A DNA stretch of 64,000 bases from the NCBI GenBank assembly GCA_016648135.1, contig JADDOH010023080.1, positions 124,001 to 188,000 on the forward strand. Reading direction: 5' to 3'. Of the stretch, positions 11,498-23,763 are shown piece by piece (position 1 is the stretch's first letter; each line of letters starts with the position of its first letter). Both the position numbers and the translations under genes were made by a program. The notes under the pieces were generated by a model. It was not told where the DNA came from, ran no database searches, and saw only the letters and a list, made by a program, of their open reading frames with translations. The DNA is from Agrypnia vestita (taxonomy: Eukaryota > Arthropoda > Insecta > Trichoptera > Phryganeidae).

Positions 11498-12147
11498 AGG
11501 CGTCTGATACACATGCTTATTTAGTGGCACGTGAGCAACCGCCGGTTGATTTATAAGCATGCCACTGTCATTCACCATAGAGAAGGGGTATCTTTGGAGC
11601 ATGTGTGAACAGACTTGCTTATTTATGAGCATGCTTATGTCATTCGCGGGCTTCGCTGCCAGTATTATCAATGCGATCTTCTCAGTCGACAGTTCGACAG
11701 ATGAAACAAATATAGCGCGTTGGGGAGATGATAAAACATTACTTTTCGTGACTTATTATAGGAATCACGAATGTCTGTGGAATACTCGGTCACCGTTGTG
11801 TAAAAATAATATAGTGAGAAATAATGTTTACGAAACTTTGTTAATAGGCAAACTAAAATCAAAAATGTGCGGATGGAAACTCAGGAACTTTTTTGATTTA
11901 TTGGTTCACTTGAATTTTCTATTTCAGTTTGCAAAGTTTCCATTTTGAACAAGAGCGTCTCTATTCTATGACAAGAGCATGCCACTAATAAGCATGTGTG
12001 TTTGATTGTTAGCTTTGGGCATGCTTATTTATGAGCATGCCACTAATAAGCATGCCAGTAATGAGCAAGTGTGTACAGTTGTTAGGGCATGCTTATTAGT
12101 GGCATGCTCATTAGCATGCCACTAAAGAAGCATGTGTATCTGTACCT
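11498..12147. mobile_element. GCATGC-rich non-autonomous DNA element, copy 1
   Basis: The ends are inverted: AGGCGTCTGATACACATGCT at the left, and the right end reads AGCATGTGTATCTGTACCT. Subterminal regions are packed with GCATGCCACTAATAAGCATG-type palindromes. Other copies: 23764-24631 and 45310-46015. The inner 129-codon frame is shared non-coding repeat sequence. Confidence 0.8.
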
Positions 12148-12394
12148 TTAGCCATTATTTACAAAATGCACAAGCCGAGATACGATGACGGATACATGTA
12201 GGTACCGTAAATAACAGTATGTACCCACAAAATCGAGCGCACGCATTTTAGACACAGAGCAAAGAATACGTAGGTACACATGACGATACATGTCGACCTT
12301 TAACGAGAAACTTCTGAGACGAGAGATCAAAGTCTCATCCGTATACGCGCGCTATTTCCGCGTATACACATTTCACATACGATGTAAAATCTAT

Positions 12395-12845
12395 AGACGT
12401 ACCACTATAACTTGGCGTGCGAGGGAGGGCGTCCCTGTCGCGTAACAGAAGTTGTCAGGGTGTAAATTTATTACACAATACATAATGTACAGAATGTCCG
12501 GTGACCGGTGTCGTATTAAATACAGAAATTTGTTCGGGCAGCACTAAAGGAACCACGCAGTAATGGCGGCCGTTCTATCTGTCAAACTTTCAGACGGTAA
12601 TATCGGTCCATTATTCGCTTTTTCAGCTTCGCAAAACTTTAATACTTCATTGGCAATTGTTCTTGCACTATCCCGGACTGTTTTGGACATAATAATTTAG
12701 TGTATATTGGTAATCAAGATGTCACAGCTCCCGACCAAATACAAAATTGAACTAAATGACAGGGCGAGGGGTTACCGCCGGGTACGGGCGGGGCGGGTTT
12801 TACGCCAAGTTACGTTGGGCAAGCAATACACGTTGTATGACCGTC
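12395..12845 (+). repeat. Dispersed repeat, copy inverted relative to 21750-22300
   Basis: CGTACCACTATAACTTGGC, GGGCGTCCCTGTCGCGTAAC, GGTCCATTATTCGCTTTTTC and AGGGCGAGGGGTTACCGCC all recur in reverse complement at 21830-22290. About 430 bp at high similarity. It has no intact coding frame. Confidence 0.75.
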
Positions 12846-15340
12846 CAAGAAAGGGCTTATGATTATTAGGGGTTCACACCATATTGGGCATCAAACAATA
12901 CTTTCAAATACAAAAAATTATTTTGACGTAACTATTGCACATATGAAAAAAATTAGAAAACAGCGATTAATAATAATAAAATTTGTTATCAATATTCAAA
13001 CATCTTCTATTTCGTACCCTTTTCTGCGCCTAATGACCAAGCCCACATACTTTTACCTTTAGTAACATTACTGAAGATGATGCGTTAGCATCGAAAATGT
13101 TCTTATCGTTATAAATAAATAGCGATAGTAAACAAAGTCATCATTTTTTAATAGGAAATTCGTTTATCATTATTTACGGCAAACATTGTTTAATATTTTT
13201 CATTTATGAATTATTTTGATAATTTCAGAATGGCGGAATTATGTGCTGTCCCGCAAGGGTCCTTCTCGGTGACGCACGCAGCTGGCGGAAGGAAATGCAA
13301 AAGTGAATTATTTTCTTGTTAAGGGGGAATACCTACCGAGACATTTCGAAAAAATATATTTTTTAATTTTTACATTTTCTTAAAGTTTGAGGTCCTAAGA
13401 ATGTCAGGTGAAAATTTCAAGCGAAAATTAAAAAAAATAACGAAGTTAAAGCTGATAATAGTGGCATCTCTATGCTGATTACACCGCGCCGCACGGCGCC
13501 GCGCTACACGCAGCTAGCTGCGGGTAGAGCTCTTTCTTTAAGAAACGTAAGACCTATTTCTGCTATGTTTGTGAAGAGGGCTCGATGATATGGGAATTCT
13601 AAACAAGGTGGAGGACTTAAATTACAGACCTGGAATCGATGATTTTATGCAAGTTGAAAGATTTCGCGATTTATTCATTGCTCAATTTTCAAACGCGTTT
13701 GACTCGAAACCATGTTTAGAAAATCTGTGACCAAAATATTTCGCTGACCACTGAACCGATAAACTTGAAATTTCTAGTGGTTATTCCATACATAATTATC
13801 TAGTCTTTGTCATAGGATTTTTTTAAGTGACTTTTATCAGCATAGCAAACTCGAAATTTTCCCTAAGTAATGCTATTTTAAATTCAAACGCTCGCCATTT
13901 TGTTAAAAATCTATATTTTCAAAAACTCCTACATCAAAGACTAAATTATATTGTCAATTTTGATAGTCTTTTTTTTATTCTGATGATTACAGATGAAATG
14001 GGAGTGGTCACCGCGAAGGACCTTTTTTTCGGCAGTCGACAAAACGCAATAATTTTCCGCCAATGTTGAATATTTTTTTATAAAAAAATCGTGCTAATAA
14101 GCTATATCTTAGATAATATTATTATTAGGATGCGTGGAAAATTTTAACAGAATCAGCCCAATAGTTTAAGAGATATCATCTCTACCAGTCTGAAAAATGA
14201 AGTTTCGGGAAAAACGCGAAAGAATATTGTAATTCGTTTATAAATTCTCACTAGCTTCAAATTGCTGTAATAATTTTTGGAATTCTTCAATGATTGATGA
14301 CTCAAATTATACATACCGGAGTATCCAGTATAACTGATAAAATTTGAGTTTCTTTTTAATTATTAGTGACAGTCTATTCACATATACCTACATAAAAATA
14401 TTTATTTAAATTAGTTTCCTTTTATGGCTAAAAATGCAGCAAGGCAACTGCGCTGTAGATGCGAATTCCTCGTAATAGACGAAGAATTTTATAAGCGATT
14501 GTAGTTTTATTACAAACATTGTTTATGGCGGACACGATCGTTTTAAAGCTATAAAATTACAGCTATAAGATTGTTTAGAAATCGTACGAACACACGATTC
14601 AGACATTAAAAGGAAATAGAATCAAAACATGATTAAGGTAATTTTTATATGCGATAAGTGATCAAGCCGATAGGGTAAACAGTAAACATGTTATTGTTAT
14701 GCATGTCATATTAGTTATTACGGAAAAATAAATATATTATTGATAAAGATAAACATTCCATAAGTTTAACCACTGGCGTAACTGTCCTCGTAAGTCGAAA
14801 AGACATGAAAAGTATATACAATGCACTCTGCCAAACAAAAATAGAGTGTAACATAATTGGATGGGGAGGTGCAGCGTACAAATTACTTTTTAGAGCAAAA
14901 AGACTAAAATAAAAGTAATACTGAAAATGCCGATTCGAACGAGCTCAAAAAAAATATCCAAATAATTTGAAATTCTGATAATCTGGCAAATGCAGGGTGT
15001 TTCTGGGCCAGTAGCAAAAGCTTTGTGGGAGTCTTCTTCATTCAATTTTGAATAGAAAATATTCTTTACCCTTTGGCTTATCATTTGTAGAATGTTAAAA
15101 TATCATGGAATTTTTATATTATTATATAAAATATATTTTATGTTGAATATTAAAAATTCGCTTTGATACAAGTCTTGATAATTGAATAATTTTACTGGTC
15201 AACTAGAACTGAAGCGGCGCAAGTCAGGGGAAGATTTAAGCGCCTTGTCAAGTCTTTGGTCCCCAACCCTCCTTGAAAAAGGGACGAACATGTTAATAAT
15301 GTTATATGAAATTTCGTAACCATCACATGATGATACACAA
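12846..15340. other. AT-rich sequence, no gene recognised
   Basis: Contains one isolated hairpin-core motif (13067-13098, CTGAAGATGATGCGTTAGCA then TCGAAAATG). ACAGGGTGT-like MITE ends may be present near 14995 (GCAGGGTGTTTCTGG). Nothing else resolved. Confidence 0.4.
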
Positions 15341-15575
15341 GTAAGTATTAGGATCCTGGGATTCCGAACGTTTTGCTGGTCCCGCAATCCTGGGATTCTA
15401 AAAGAGAACAGCAGCCCGTGCGCCACAGAATTACCAAATGTGCTGGCGCGCCGTGTGCCGGTCCGGCCGCGCTCTGTTTCACACGCACACATCTCCCCAA
15501 TCCCGGGAATGGTCTTCCCTAATCTCGCAATCCCGGAATTGGAAAAACGCCCCGGGATTATAATCCCCATACACA
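15341..15575. repeat. GC-rich segment with repeated CCCGGGAT/ATCCTGGGAT words
   Basis: ATCCTGGGATTC, AATCCCGGGAATGG, AATCCCGGAATTGG and CCCCGGGATTATAATCCCC recur within about 235 bp. A 125-codon minus-strand frame covers it but looks like repeat translation. Confidence 0.4.
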
Positions 15576-15949
15576 AGATACTGATGGTATTTTGGTTGGG
15601 AACACAATAACCGTTTTTGATGTATCTGATTCAATGGGCAACCATTTGTACTAGATAAAATTTATATCCCAGATACCAATCATAGATACAATCACAAACA
15701 AATCTCAAATTACTAAACCGTGTAACAACAAACAAGGACTATCCTTTTCTAAATATCAAAAACATATCCCTCAATTCAAGTCACCACATGCCACTGATAA
15801 ATATACATATTGTAAGGAGGCTAAAAAGGATCACGCTAATTTTTTTATTACAAACATTTTACTGATTTTGTTCAAATTTGTTTTGAGGCTAAAAAGGACT
15901 TATTTCAAGTGACAGTTATTTGAAATGATCACAACACTATCCAAGATTC

Positions 15950-16480
15950 CAGGACGGCCCAGCGTAAACTACGGCTTTCGGGAAGCATCGAGAAACATCT
16001 ATAAAAGCCCGGAAACCGCGAGAAAGTTCTCCTAAATACTAGAAACGTCGGGAGGGTTCGGTATCGGCGTTAGCCGGATATAAATAAGACGCGTCCGGGA
16101 GTAGAGTAGTAGTTGTTGTTTTTAGCACGCTTGACAGCGGCACGGAAGCGAAGGCAGCCGCGAGCTGCGGGCCAGGGTGGCCAAGCAAGCGGTAATTCGA
16201 CAGCAAATAATCTGGAAAAGTTCTTACGCAGTGAAATAAACCGAAGCGAATAATGAGTGCGGAAATTGGATGGAATGTTCTAGTGAATAAAGTGTTAAAG
16301 CGATTATAAAGTGTCTATTTACGAGTGATAAATTTACGAAATAGTTTAATTGAAGTAATAGCATGAAGTCAAAGAGTGTTAAGTGACGTTTGATTAATCA
16401 ATTAATCAATAATTAATAAATCCTTCATTAAATTCCAGCATTTCATTAATTCCTCCCGCAGCCTAGACACGTGACAATAT
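15950..16480 (+). promoter_or_regulatory. Promoter-like block with heat-shock element, two TATA boxes and a polyadenylation signal; possible solo LTR
   Basis: A perfect two-unit heat-shock element AGAAAGTTCT is at 16021-16030. TATAAAAG is at 16000-16007 and TATAAATA at 16079-16086. The next 150 bp are GC-rich like a 5' leader, and AATAAA is at 16286. The right edge CTCCCGCAGCCTAGACACGT then GACAATATTA resembles 5004-5017 and 7321-7346. The TATA / polyA / shared-end order fits an LTR, but I found no clear left end or internal region. Confidence 0.4.
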
Positions 16481-16844
16481 TAAAATATAACATAATATTG
16501 TAACATAAGGTCAATGAAATGAGATTATAATATGTACGTAAAGTGACTGGGTTCCCTTTATTAACCATTGAGTAGAGTTAACAGGGTAAATAATATAAAT
16601 TAATTCCAATAATTATTTAAAATATAGACAAAGTCAATTTTGCCTATTCAAATGTTCCAAATAATATTACAAATTGGTGTTCATTAGTAAAATGCATTAG
16701 TATTTTATCACTTTACTATGAAGCTCATCGGAAAATCTGGTGTTCAGTTCCCTATATTCAAAATATTTTGAGAATATTCAATTTTTTCAAGAACGCACAT
16801 TTTATCCCCAGAGGATAAAATCATCATTAATCAAAATATATTAT

Positions 16845-17225
16845 AGAAGTCTCACAGAGACGAAGCTACAAAAATGCGGTTAACAATTGAATCAATTTTC
16901 AAGCATATTCTAGTGCATATGTCAATAATTTGGATGAATGTCATATACACATAGAAAAATACTGCTTCATACTCTAGTCAAAAATACAAATCTCATTACC
17001 AGCGGCGACATCTACATACAAACTCATGGGGATGACAAATTTCAACCACAGGAGGTGTTAGCAAAATCATACGTGGAACGAGTTGTATAAATAACATATA
17101 TACAACTTAAAAAAAATAATTATAGATGCAGTGGTCAATCATGGGTGGAATTGTGAATGTTACAATGCGTAAAGTGATCACTTTGGTCGTAAGCCCTATA
17201 AACACCTAAAGACTTCCATACCTAC
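16845..17225. repeat. Dispersed repeat (CTCACAGAGACGAAGCTA family), two opposed pieces
   Basis: 16845-16880 matches the family start on the plus strand. About 17105-17225 matches other parts (GTGATCACTTTGG, GACTTCCATACCTAC) on the minus strand, so the copy is rearranged or two copies face each other. Confidence 0.55.
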
Positions 17226-18107
17226 TTTCCCATATATTTTATTTTATTTTATTTTGGGAAACATACAGTACAATGTAATAAAAAATTATATAATATCGAA
17301 AAAATATTCATTTAGCATGACCAGTGATGTTTCCTCGAAGCTGGTAAAAAAAAAACGAAGCTGGTACAAAAAAAACAAGTAAAAAAAATGATAAAGAATA
17401 TGTGATAAAAGTTTAAATTATGATAGGTTATTTATTATTATTATTATTTCAGAGATTTAAATTATGATAATGCAGAAATGGGAAGAGGAAGAGAATGGGA
17501 TTCAATTAAAGAAGTATTAAATTTATTTCAATAATTATAAATGAGATAACGGAGTTTCATTTTAAATAAAATCAAATTGACAATAAAAATGTCTAGATTA
17601 TTTGTAGGATTTTAACGGATTGTATTTTGAAGTGGAACGACTTACAAAGCAGTTTTTTAAGTAGTTAGTCCTACCAAAGTTTGGGTAAAATAAATTATTT
17701 GAACGCGTTGAGTATGTAGGACGCGTTGAGTATGTAGGACGGCTTAAACCTATTTGCTCTAATAAATAGGGTGAGTCAACCAAGTTGTTCAAGATATTAT
17801 AAAGATAACACAGATATTGTATGCATCTTTGATGTGATCTAGAGGAGGGATTTTATGATAAAACTCGCTTTCTGTGTTTTTGATTCAGTTAATTTAATTA
17901 ATTATTTTATTGCACATTGGAAAGAAAAATGACACAAAAAAAAATTTCCATTTTTCCTTCAAGAATTACATCTAACCTGAATAACTTAGAAAGTATGGTA
18001 GCAAAAACCTTCACTGTTCTAATTGCACAATATCTTAAATTTCATACATATTTTTCATATGCAAGATTTCGAATAACTACTCGCAATGACTAAAGGCAAT
18101 AGACTAA
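17226..18107. other. AT-rich, no gene; short tandem duplications
   Basis: (ATTTT)n near 17238-17258, and an 18-bp duplication ACGCGTTGAGTATGTAGG at about 17703-17738. Nothing coding. Confidence 0.5.
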
Positions 18108-18252
18108 AGGCCTGATGTATGAACTTGGTTTATAGTAAATTTTTATTTAAAGCATAGATCTTTACAAAAATGTGTTGTTTGGTTCGGAAAATGGGCAAAA
18201 ATCTATGCTTGAAAGGAAAGATTACTTTAAACCAAGTTGATACAACCGGTCC
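18108..18252. mobile_element. Small MITE, GGGCCGGTTGTTTCAA family, diverged copy
   Basis: Inverted ends AGGCCTGATGTATGAACTTG and GTTGATACAACCGGTCCT, with the shared inner hairpin words AAAAATCTATGCTT. Related to 41251-41358 and 57212-57356; the TWA target site is imperfect here. Confidence 0.6.
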
Positions 18253-18399
18253 TGAATATCATTTTTATTTTCATTTAGGTATAAAATACACCTTTGTATT
18301 CTATAGAATAAAATATAATTACTTTTACAATTAGATATAACAATAATAAGAAGAAAATTAAAGACAGAAAACTATTACAATATTATTTTTTCAATTTAT

Positions 18400-18548
18400 T
18401 GTGTAAGGGGATAAAAATTATTTTGAATTATGAATTACCGGGGTTAACAAACTATCATGGTTAATCTACTATGAAATTAATATTTTGGGACCTCAAGGTA
18501 TGAAAAATTTCTTGAATTATCGGGGTTTGAATTAATGGGGTATTACTG
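18400..18548 (-). mobile_element. Pogo-type MITE fragment
   Basis: Ends with GGGTATTACTG followed by TA and contains ACCGGGGTTAA and ATTATCGGGG, the words of the family at 30891-31295. Only one end is present. Confidence 0.6.
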
Positions 18549-20048
18549 TATTAATATCTCTAGAAATTCACCAATATAAAAACATTAAACATCTATGTTT
18601 GTAATCAAAACTAATTTAGGTCAATATTGCGGTTAGTGAGTTTTACCTCTAAAAGGACGAAATGTTTATGAAATTTTTAGATATTCACATTTTATTCTGG
18701 TGAATTTGGATACAGGTATGTTTTGAAAATTAATCTGATTTTGAACAAGCAATAACTTCACATCAATACTGGTTATGATAGTTAACTAATGTTTAAAATG
18801 TAGGAACGAGCTTAATATTGACATTCAAATAAAATAAAGAAATATGATTGGGTAGGTTTCGCTACTCAACTACTCAAATGTTCTAAACAACTTTTATCTT
18901 ACAAAAAATGTATTATTATTAATAATTATTGTTTGACCAGAAAATCACTGTGACAACTTCACATCTAATGGTGGAAATCAAAGTAAAGTGGAAAAGTCTC
19001 ACTGAAGAAGATTGTTACTGGGTGGTCTAAATTTAACAACTTTTTTATAAAAACTTGTTTTGACAAGTTTTGCTACATTTATGACTCCCTGGTCGATAAT
19101 AGTATTGGAAGTATTTATAACCAATTGAATATCCAGAGTAACAATGACTAGATAAACCAGAGATAATAGCGATGACAAATATTTTGAATTGTTTTATCTC
19201 ACAGGTAGGTACTTAACAAAACAATTCACAGGTGAATTGTATGTGGTTCCAAAGTCTCAAAATTTTTAAGACAAAGAGCATTAGAATAAAAGGGTTCTCA
19301 TAAGTGTGTATAATATACCAGATCTCTTTGTACACGGTATTAAATCATTTAATTTATTTATTATTTTAATAAACATGCACTCTGATATCAATTCGACTGG
19401 TGAGATCTTGAATATCGACGATACCATTTATTGCAAATTATTTATAATATTATTGTAAATTATAGATTCAGAATTAATAACACATTCTGAGTTTTAATGC
19501 TGAACCTTCGAAATATCTACATTGTGTACAGAATGTAATATGCCACAGATAAATGAAAAAAAAGTATGTAAGGAGAGGCATATTGTAAAGAAAACATACA
19601 TTAGATTATTCATTTTATACAAGTTCCGCAATCTGAAATGGAATAGGATGATAAATAACTAAGCAAACTCATTAATATTTGTTGTTTTGCCATGACTAAT
19701 TGTAATTTCACAATAGATAAATAGATGTTGTATGAAAACTGTAAATAAAAGCTACAACCGAATGCAGCCGATATAATCAAAACATTTAATTAATTATCTT
19801 CTCGAAATAAATTAACGCGTTGTCGATCAACGGACATTTCTAGTTGTGAGCACAGAAATAGTAATTAAAGTTACTTTAACAGAGCCGGTAAATATGTTAA
19901 ATCGGGAACCATTCTCAAATAAATATATTACGTGGCCGAGCCTAAAAATAATATATAATTTAATACACAAAGAATATTGTAGAATGTTCGTTTTTCGGCA
20001 AAAATTTGGCAAACATGAGTAGCCTTGAAATCGATTTTTTTCACTTAC
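18549..20048. other. AT-rich, no further feature seen
   Basis: This is presumably intron 1 of the minus-strand gene that starts at 20147. No second exon could be recognised. Confidence 0.4.
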
Positions 20049-20147
20049 CTGGTTTTGTTGAACCGCTTCCATAACGTGGACCGCCCATACAGGCAATAAA
20101 ACACTGTCAATCTTTTCATTGTACGAGAACAACCTCAACGCTTCCAT
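20049..20147 (-). CDS. First coding exon of an unrecognised gene, divergent from LRRC57
   Basis: The ATG at 20147 opens 33 codons (MEALRLFSYNEKIDSVLLPV, ending VMEAVQQNQ). They end exactly at a strong donor, CCAG|GTAAGTG, in phase 0. The reading frame runs on into the intron but loses coding character. VLLPVWAVHVMEAV is hydrophobic and could be the start of a membrane or packed helix. I do not recognise the protein, and I could not place the next exon on the minus strand below 19.8 kb, so intron 1 is probably long. It is paired head-to-head with LRRC57. Confidence 0.6.
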
Positions 20148-20509
20148 TATTTATAAAAACACTAATTAAACGTTTCAACCATCGCAGCACTTTTATCACA
20201 TCAGCTGTGCGTCTGTCAAATTTAGATTTTTTATGGCTTCTGGTCTCCGCTCTTTGCTTAGATTATTACTTTTTCTATTAATTTGTATGCTAGGATAGGT
20301 ACTAGAAAAGGTATATCTTCAAGAAAGATATTTATTATAACTAGCAACACTATTTTAATCAGTCTAAGAAATGTCTTTATCTATAGATACGTCAAATGAA
20401 CTTATTGCAATTTGTAAATAGTGGGTTTTGGTGATTATTATTTTACTTCAATCGAAGTTGTGCGCCTTCATCCAGTGGCATCCTTATAAAATAATTTTAT
20501 TATATTAAA
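20148..20509. promoter_or_regulatory. Presumed bidirectional promoter between LRRC57 and the minus-strand exon
   Basis: The two start codons point away from each other with 362 bp between them, so both 5' UTRs and the core promoter(s) must lie here unless upstream non-coding exons exist. The segment is AT-rich. I see no convincing TATA box at a fixed distance from either start. Confidence 0.5.
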
Positions 20510-21226
20510 ATGGGCAACTCTGGATTGAAGCAGCACTATGACACGGCATCAAAGACTGGTGTTTTGAAAATATCGAATCAGAAACTGAAGGAGTTGCCCC
20601 CGGAGTTAAAGCTGCTGTGCGGAGTGATCAGAAACTTAGACTTGTCCGAAAATAGATTTCAAACATTGCCAAATACTATCGCAGAATTTCAAGTGCTGAA
20701 ACATTTCAATATAAGTCACAACAGATTGGAAGGTTTTCCACAGTGCATCGGGGATTTGACCAAATTGGAAATACTAAATGCTTCGTTTAATGCGATATCC
20801 AGATTGCCAAACAGCGTCGTGAAACTTATAAACCTGAAACAAGTGAATTTAAGTAACAATTTGTTGACCGAATTCCCTGAAGAATTTTGCACCATGAAAC
20901 ATTTGGATGTGTTAGAACTATCTCACAACAAAATAACGAGCATCCCGCCATTAGTTGAAAAGTTGCAAGTTTCCGAGCTAAACATAAATCAGAACCAAAT
21001 TTCTAATATATCTGAAAATCTCTCCAACTGTCCAAAATTGAAGGTCTTGCGTTTGGAAGAGAACTGTCTGCCTTTGACCCAGATTCACCTCACCCTGTTG
21101 AGGGACTCGAAGGTCCACACTCTGTGTCTGGATGGGAATCTGTTTGACTCCAAGCAGCTCATGAGCCAGGAAGGGTATGACGACTACATGGCCAGATTTA
21201 CAGCTGTTAAGAAAAAGATGTTTTAA
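20510..21226 (+). CDS. LRRC57: LRRC57-like leucine-rich repeat protein
   Basis: A single uninterrupted reading frame of 238 codons, close to the roughly 239 residues usual for LRRC57. It starts MGNSGLKQHYDTASKTGV, where the Gly-2 context is a likely N-myristoylation site and typical of LRRC57. About six to eight leucine-rich repeats of LxxLxLSxNxL type follow (about residues 38-200; for example LDLSENRF, HFNISHNRLEGFP, VNLSNNLLTEFPE, LELSHNKITSIP, LNINQNQIS, LRLEENCLP). The end, EGYDDYMARFTAVKKKMF, also fits the family. The cellular role is poorly defined; it is a small membrane-associated LRR scaffold by inference. There is no intron within the CDS. A polyadenylation signal AATAAA lies at about 21350. 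Divergent neighbour at 20049-20147. Confidence 0.93.
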   Translation: MGNSGLKQHYDTASKTGVLKISNQKLKELPPELKLLCGVIRNLDLSENRFQTLPNTIAEFQVLKHFNISHNRLEGFPQCIGDLTKLEILNASFNAISRLPNSVVKLINLKQVNLSNNLLTEFPEEFCTMKHLDVLELSHNKITSIPPLVEKLQVSELNINQNQISNISENLSNCPKLKVLRLEENCLPLTQIHLTLLRDSKVHTLCLDGNLFDSKQLMSQEGYDDYMARFTAVKKKMF

Positions 21227-21589
21227 CGTATTAAATGAATATTTGGAATCTATTTCTAAAACACTCCGTATTTGGAGCTTGAGGAAGGCGCATTAGCATC
21301 TTTTTTAGGAGAATGAAATTTAATAATCAATATGATGTATTAGAAATATAATAAATATATTTTTTTAATAGGAATCTTGAAAACACAGAACACATTTTAC
21401 TATTTTAAATTTGGCCAAACTGATAACAAAATAAAATGGGACTAATTTTATCAATAAAGAAATCTTTGTTTCACGGAGCTCAAACTGCACAAGTATGTTA
21501 TAAGTTTAATTATATTACTTATTTATATTATTAAAATATTTCAAGTCACTTGTAACTGCATTTATATTTACTTCACTGGATAAAAGTCT

Positions 21590-22470
21590 AGACCTGAAAA
21601 AAATCACGGTATATCCAAAATAACCAAAATCAGGCTTGTAAGGTGTTTAGTGTACTCAATATTCCTTTATGGTGTGGAATCGTGGAATTTAAAGGCAAAA
21701 GAGAGATGGCGGATCAATGCCTTTGAAATGTGATGTAGAAGACGCATGCTGCATATACCATAGGCAGCGAGACACCAGCAGCTTGTCAGTGTTGAATCCT
21801 CCAACATTTTGGACAGCTTGCCAAAATAGAAGACAGCCTGGAAAGCTTGTTGTATTGCTTGCCCAACGTAAATTGGCGTTCGGCGACTTTGGAACTAAAC
21901 CCGCCCGCACCCGGCGGTAACCCCTCGCCCTGTCATTCGGTTCAATTTCGTATTTTCTCGGGAGCTGTGACATCTTGATCACCAATATGCACTGAATTAT
22001 TATGTCCAAAACAGTCTGGGATGGTGCAAGAACAATTGCCAATGAAGTATTAAAGTTTTGCGAAGGTGAAAAAGCAAATAATGGACCGATATTACCGTTT
22101 GACAGGTTGACAGAGCGGCCGCCATTACTGGTTCGTTTCTTTAGTGTTGCCTGACCAAATTTCTATTAAGGGCTTTGACACCGGTCACCGGACATTCTGT
22201 ACATTATGTATTGTGTAATAAATTTACACCCTGGCAACTTCTGTTACGCGACAGGGACGCCCGCCCTTGCATGCCAATTTATACTGGTACGTCTATAGTG
22301 GGCAACATTGAGAGTCAAAGAAAAGGATTCCCCAATCGTTGGACAGTGGAAAAAACTACAAACATTTTTCTGGTGACAGTGCTAAGATCTGCAGGATGCT
22401 AGGAAAGATGGAGGAGAGTAGTCAAGAGGGCGGGGGGTCATGAAGTTTACGATTGTCAGTCATGAGGGAT
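21590..22470 (+). pseudogene. RTE-like reverse transcriptase remnant split by an insertion
   Basis: 21600-21745 encodes KTRLVRCLVYSIFLYGVESW then NLKAKERWRINAFEM, the usual 'YG.E.W.L....R..AFE' block. 22315-22440 encodes IESQRKGFPNRWTVEKTTN then RWRRVVKRAGGHEVYDCQS, the C-terminal block. Between them is an inverted copy of the 12395-12845 repeat, plus loss of the middle segment. Confidence 0.7.
21750..22305 (-). repeat. Dispersed repeat inserted in the RTE remnant (copy of 12395-12845)
   Basis: Reverse complement of the first copy, including GGCGGTAACCCCTCGCCCTG, GAAAAAGCAAATAATGGACC and GTTACGCGACAGGGACGCCC. It ends at GTACGTCTATAG. Confidence 0.75.
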
Positions 22471-23480
22471 CGACTTGGACGACGGTGGATAAACAGTTTG
22501 CTACACAAGTTTTGTAGAAAGAACCAAAGAACTTAAATGTTGTAATTTAGTTATGAATAATAGTAATATATACTTTGTTTTCCACCTGCAGGCTTCAATT
22601 GTTATCATTCAGGTTAGTTATTACTCACCTTTCACAGTTGGATGTGCAAGAAAAAAATTCTCCGTAAATCCTAAAAGAAAAACTATTTAAACGTTTAGTT
22701 AAGGATAACTTAAAACGCACCTTTTTGTAAAATCCTTTCCATCAAATTAAATACTAGCGCAGGACTAAACGATGTTAGTGTAAAGCGCCCTTGAGGTGAT
22801 TTTTTTTACGAAAATGGCACTATAGAAATTATCCATTTTTATTATTATTATCTTTAACTAACGAAACAAGATTACACAAAAAAAATATAAATATACAAAA
22901 CCACAAGCGTCACAAAATTCTATATTTCTGATGCATGATTTTCCCATATCTGTAAAGTTTTCTTCTTAAATTTACTTCATTTTCATTTGTTTTTACATGA
23001 AAAAAAATCGATACTTCACAGTCTAATTTTAATATTTCGCAAATATTTCTTGGTTTCATAGATGATGTTACAATTAGTAAGACATAAAATAGACAGGATG
23101 TACGCGTAAAGTTTCTGTGTGAAATGTCAAGACAACTGTCAAAGTTTACAAAACGACCATGTTATACAATAGAGGTCAAGATATTATTCTTACGTTATAT
23201 TGCTATCTTCAGAATAGCCCTGATTGTATATAGAACCCAAAGACTAATTTTATGTTCCTTTACATATATGGAAGAACACATTATGAGACACACAGATATA
23301 TATTATGTACATATATATAAAAATATATTTGCATAAATGTAGTGAGTGTAAATTCTCACCTCCATCATGCCTCAAATTCTATAACATTTAACATTGTTAA
23401 CCAGTGGTGTGACTAAAAATTTTGGTCATAATAAAAAATGGATCCTCTGTGTATGTATATACATACGTATACATAATATA
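22471..23480. other. AT-rich, no gene recognised
   Basis: Short frames only; no repeat unit resolved. Confidence 0.4.
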
Positions 23481-23562
23481 TAGCTTCGTAGTCTAGTGGG
23501 CATGATAGTGACATGGGAAGACTATGGGGTTCCAAATTCGTTTCCCAGTGAAGACAGATATA
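23481..23562 (+). repeat. tRNA-like SINE head
   Basis: AGCTTCGTAGTCTAGTGGGC resembles a pol III A box region, and GGGGTTCCAAATTCG a degenerate B box; CCCAGTGAAGAC follows. A loop insertion and poor stems exclude a functional tRNA. Confidence 0.4.
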
Positions 23563-23763
23563 TATATATACGTGATTTTCTCAAGTTTATGATGCATTTT
23601 ACTATAGTGATTGAGTCTCATTACCTGTTGTCGTATTAAAAATATAAAACAAAAAATATACACATAGTAGTAAGTATTAAATAGTTATGTTTTTTGAACA
23701 CACAGTAAAACTTTCAATAGTTATTTGAAAACCTGTAATTAAAACTGGTAATTCAGAATTCTA

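Noticed and set aside
11559..11948. A 129-codon plus-strand frame
   Set aside because: The same DNA recurs with broken frames in the copies at 23764 and 45310; it is the interior of a non-autonomous element.
15199..15576. A 125-codon minus-strand frame
   Set aside because: Made largely of translated CCCGGGAT repeat words; no domain.
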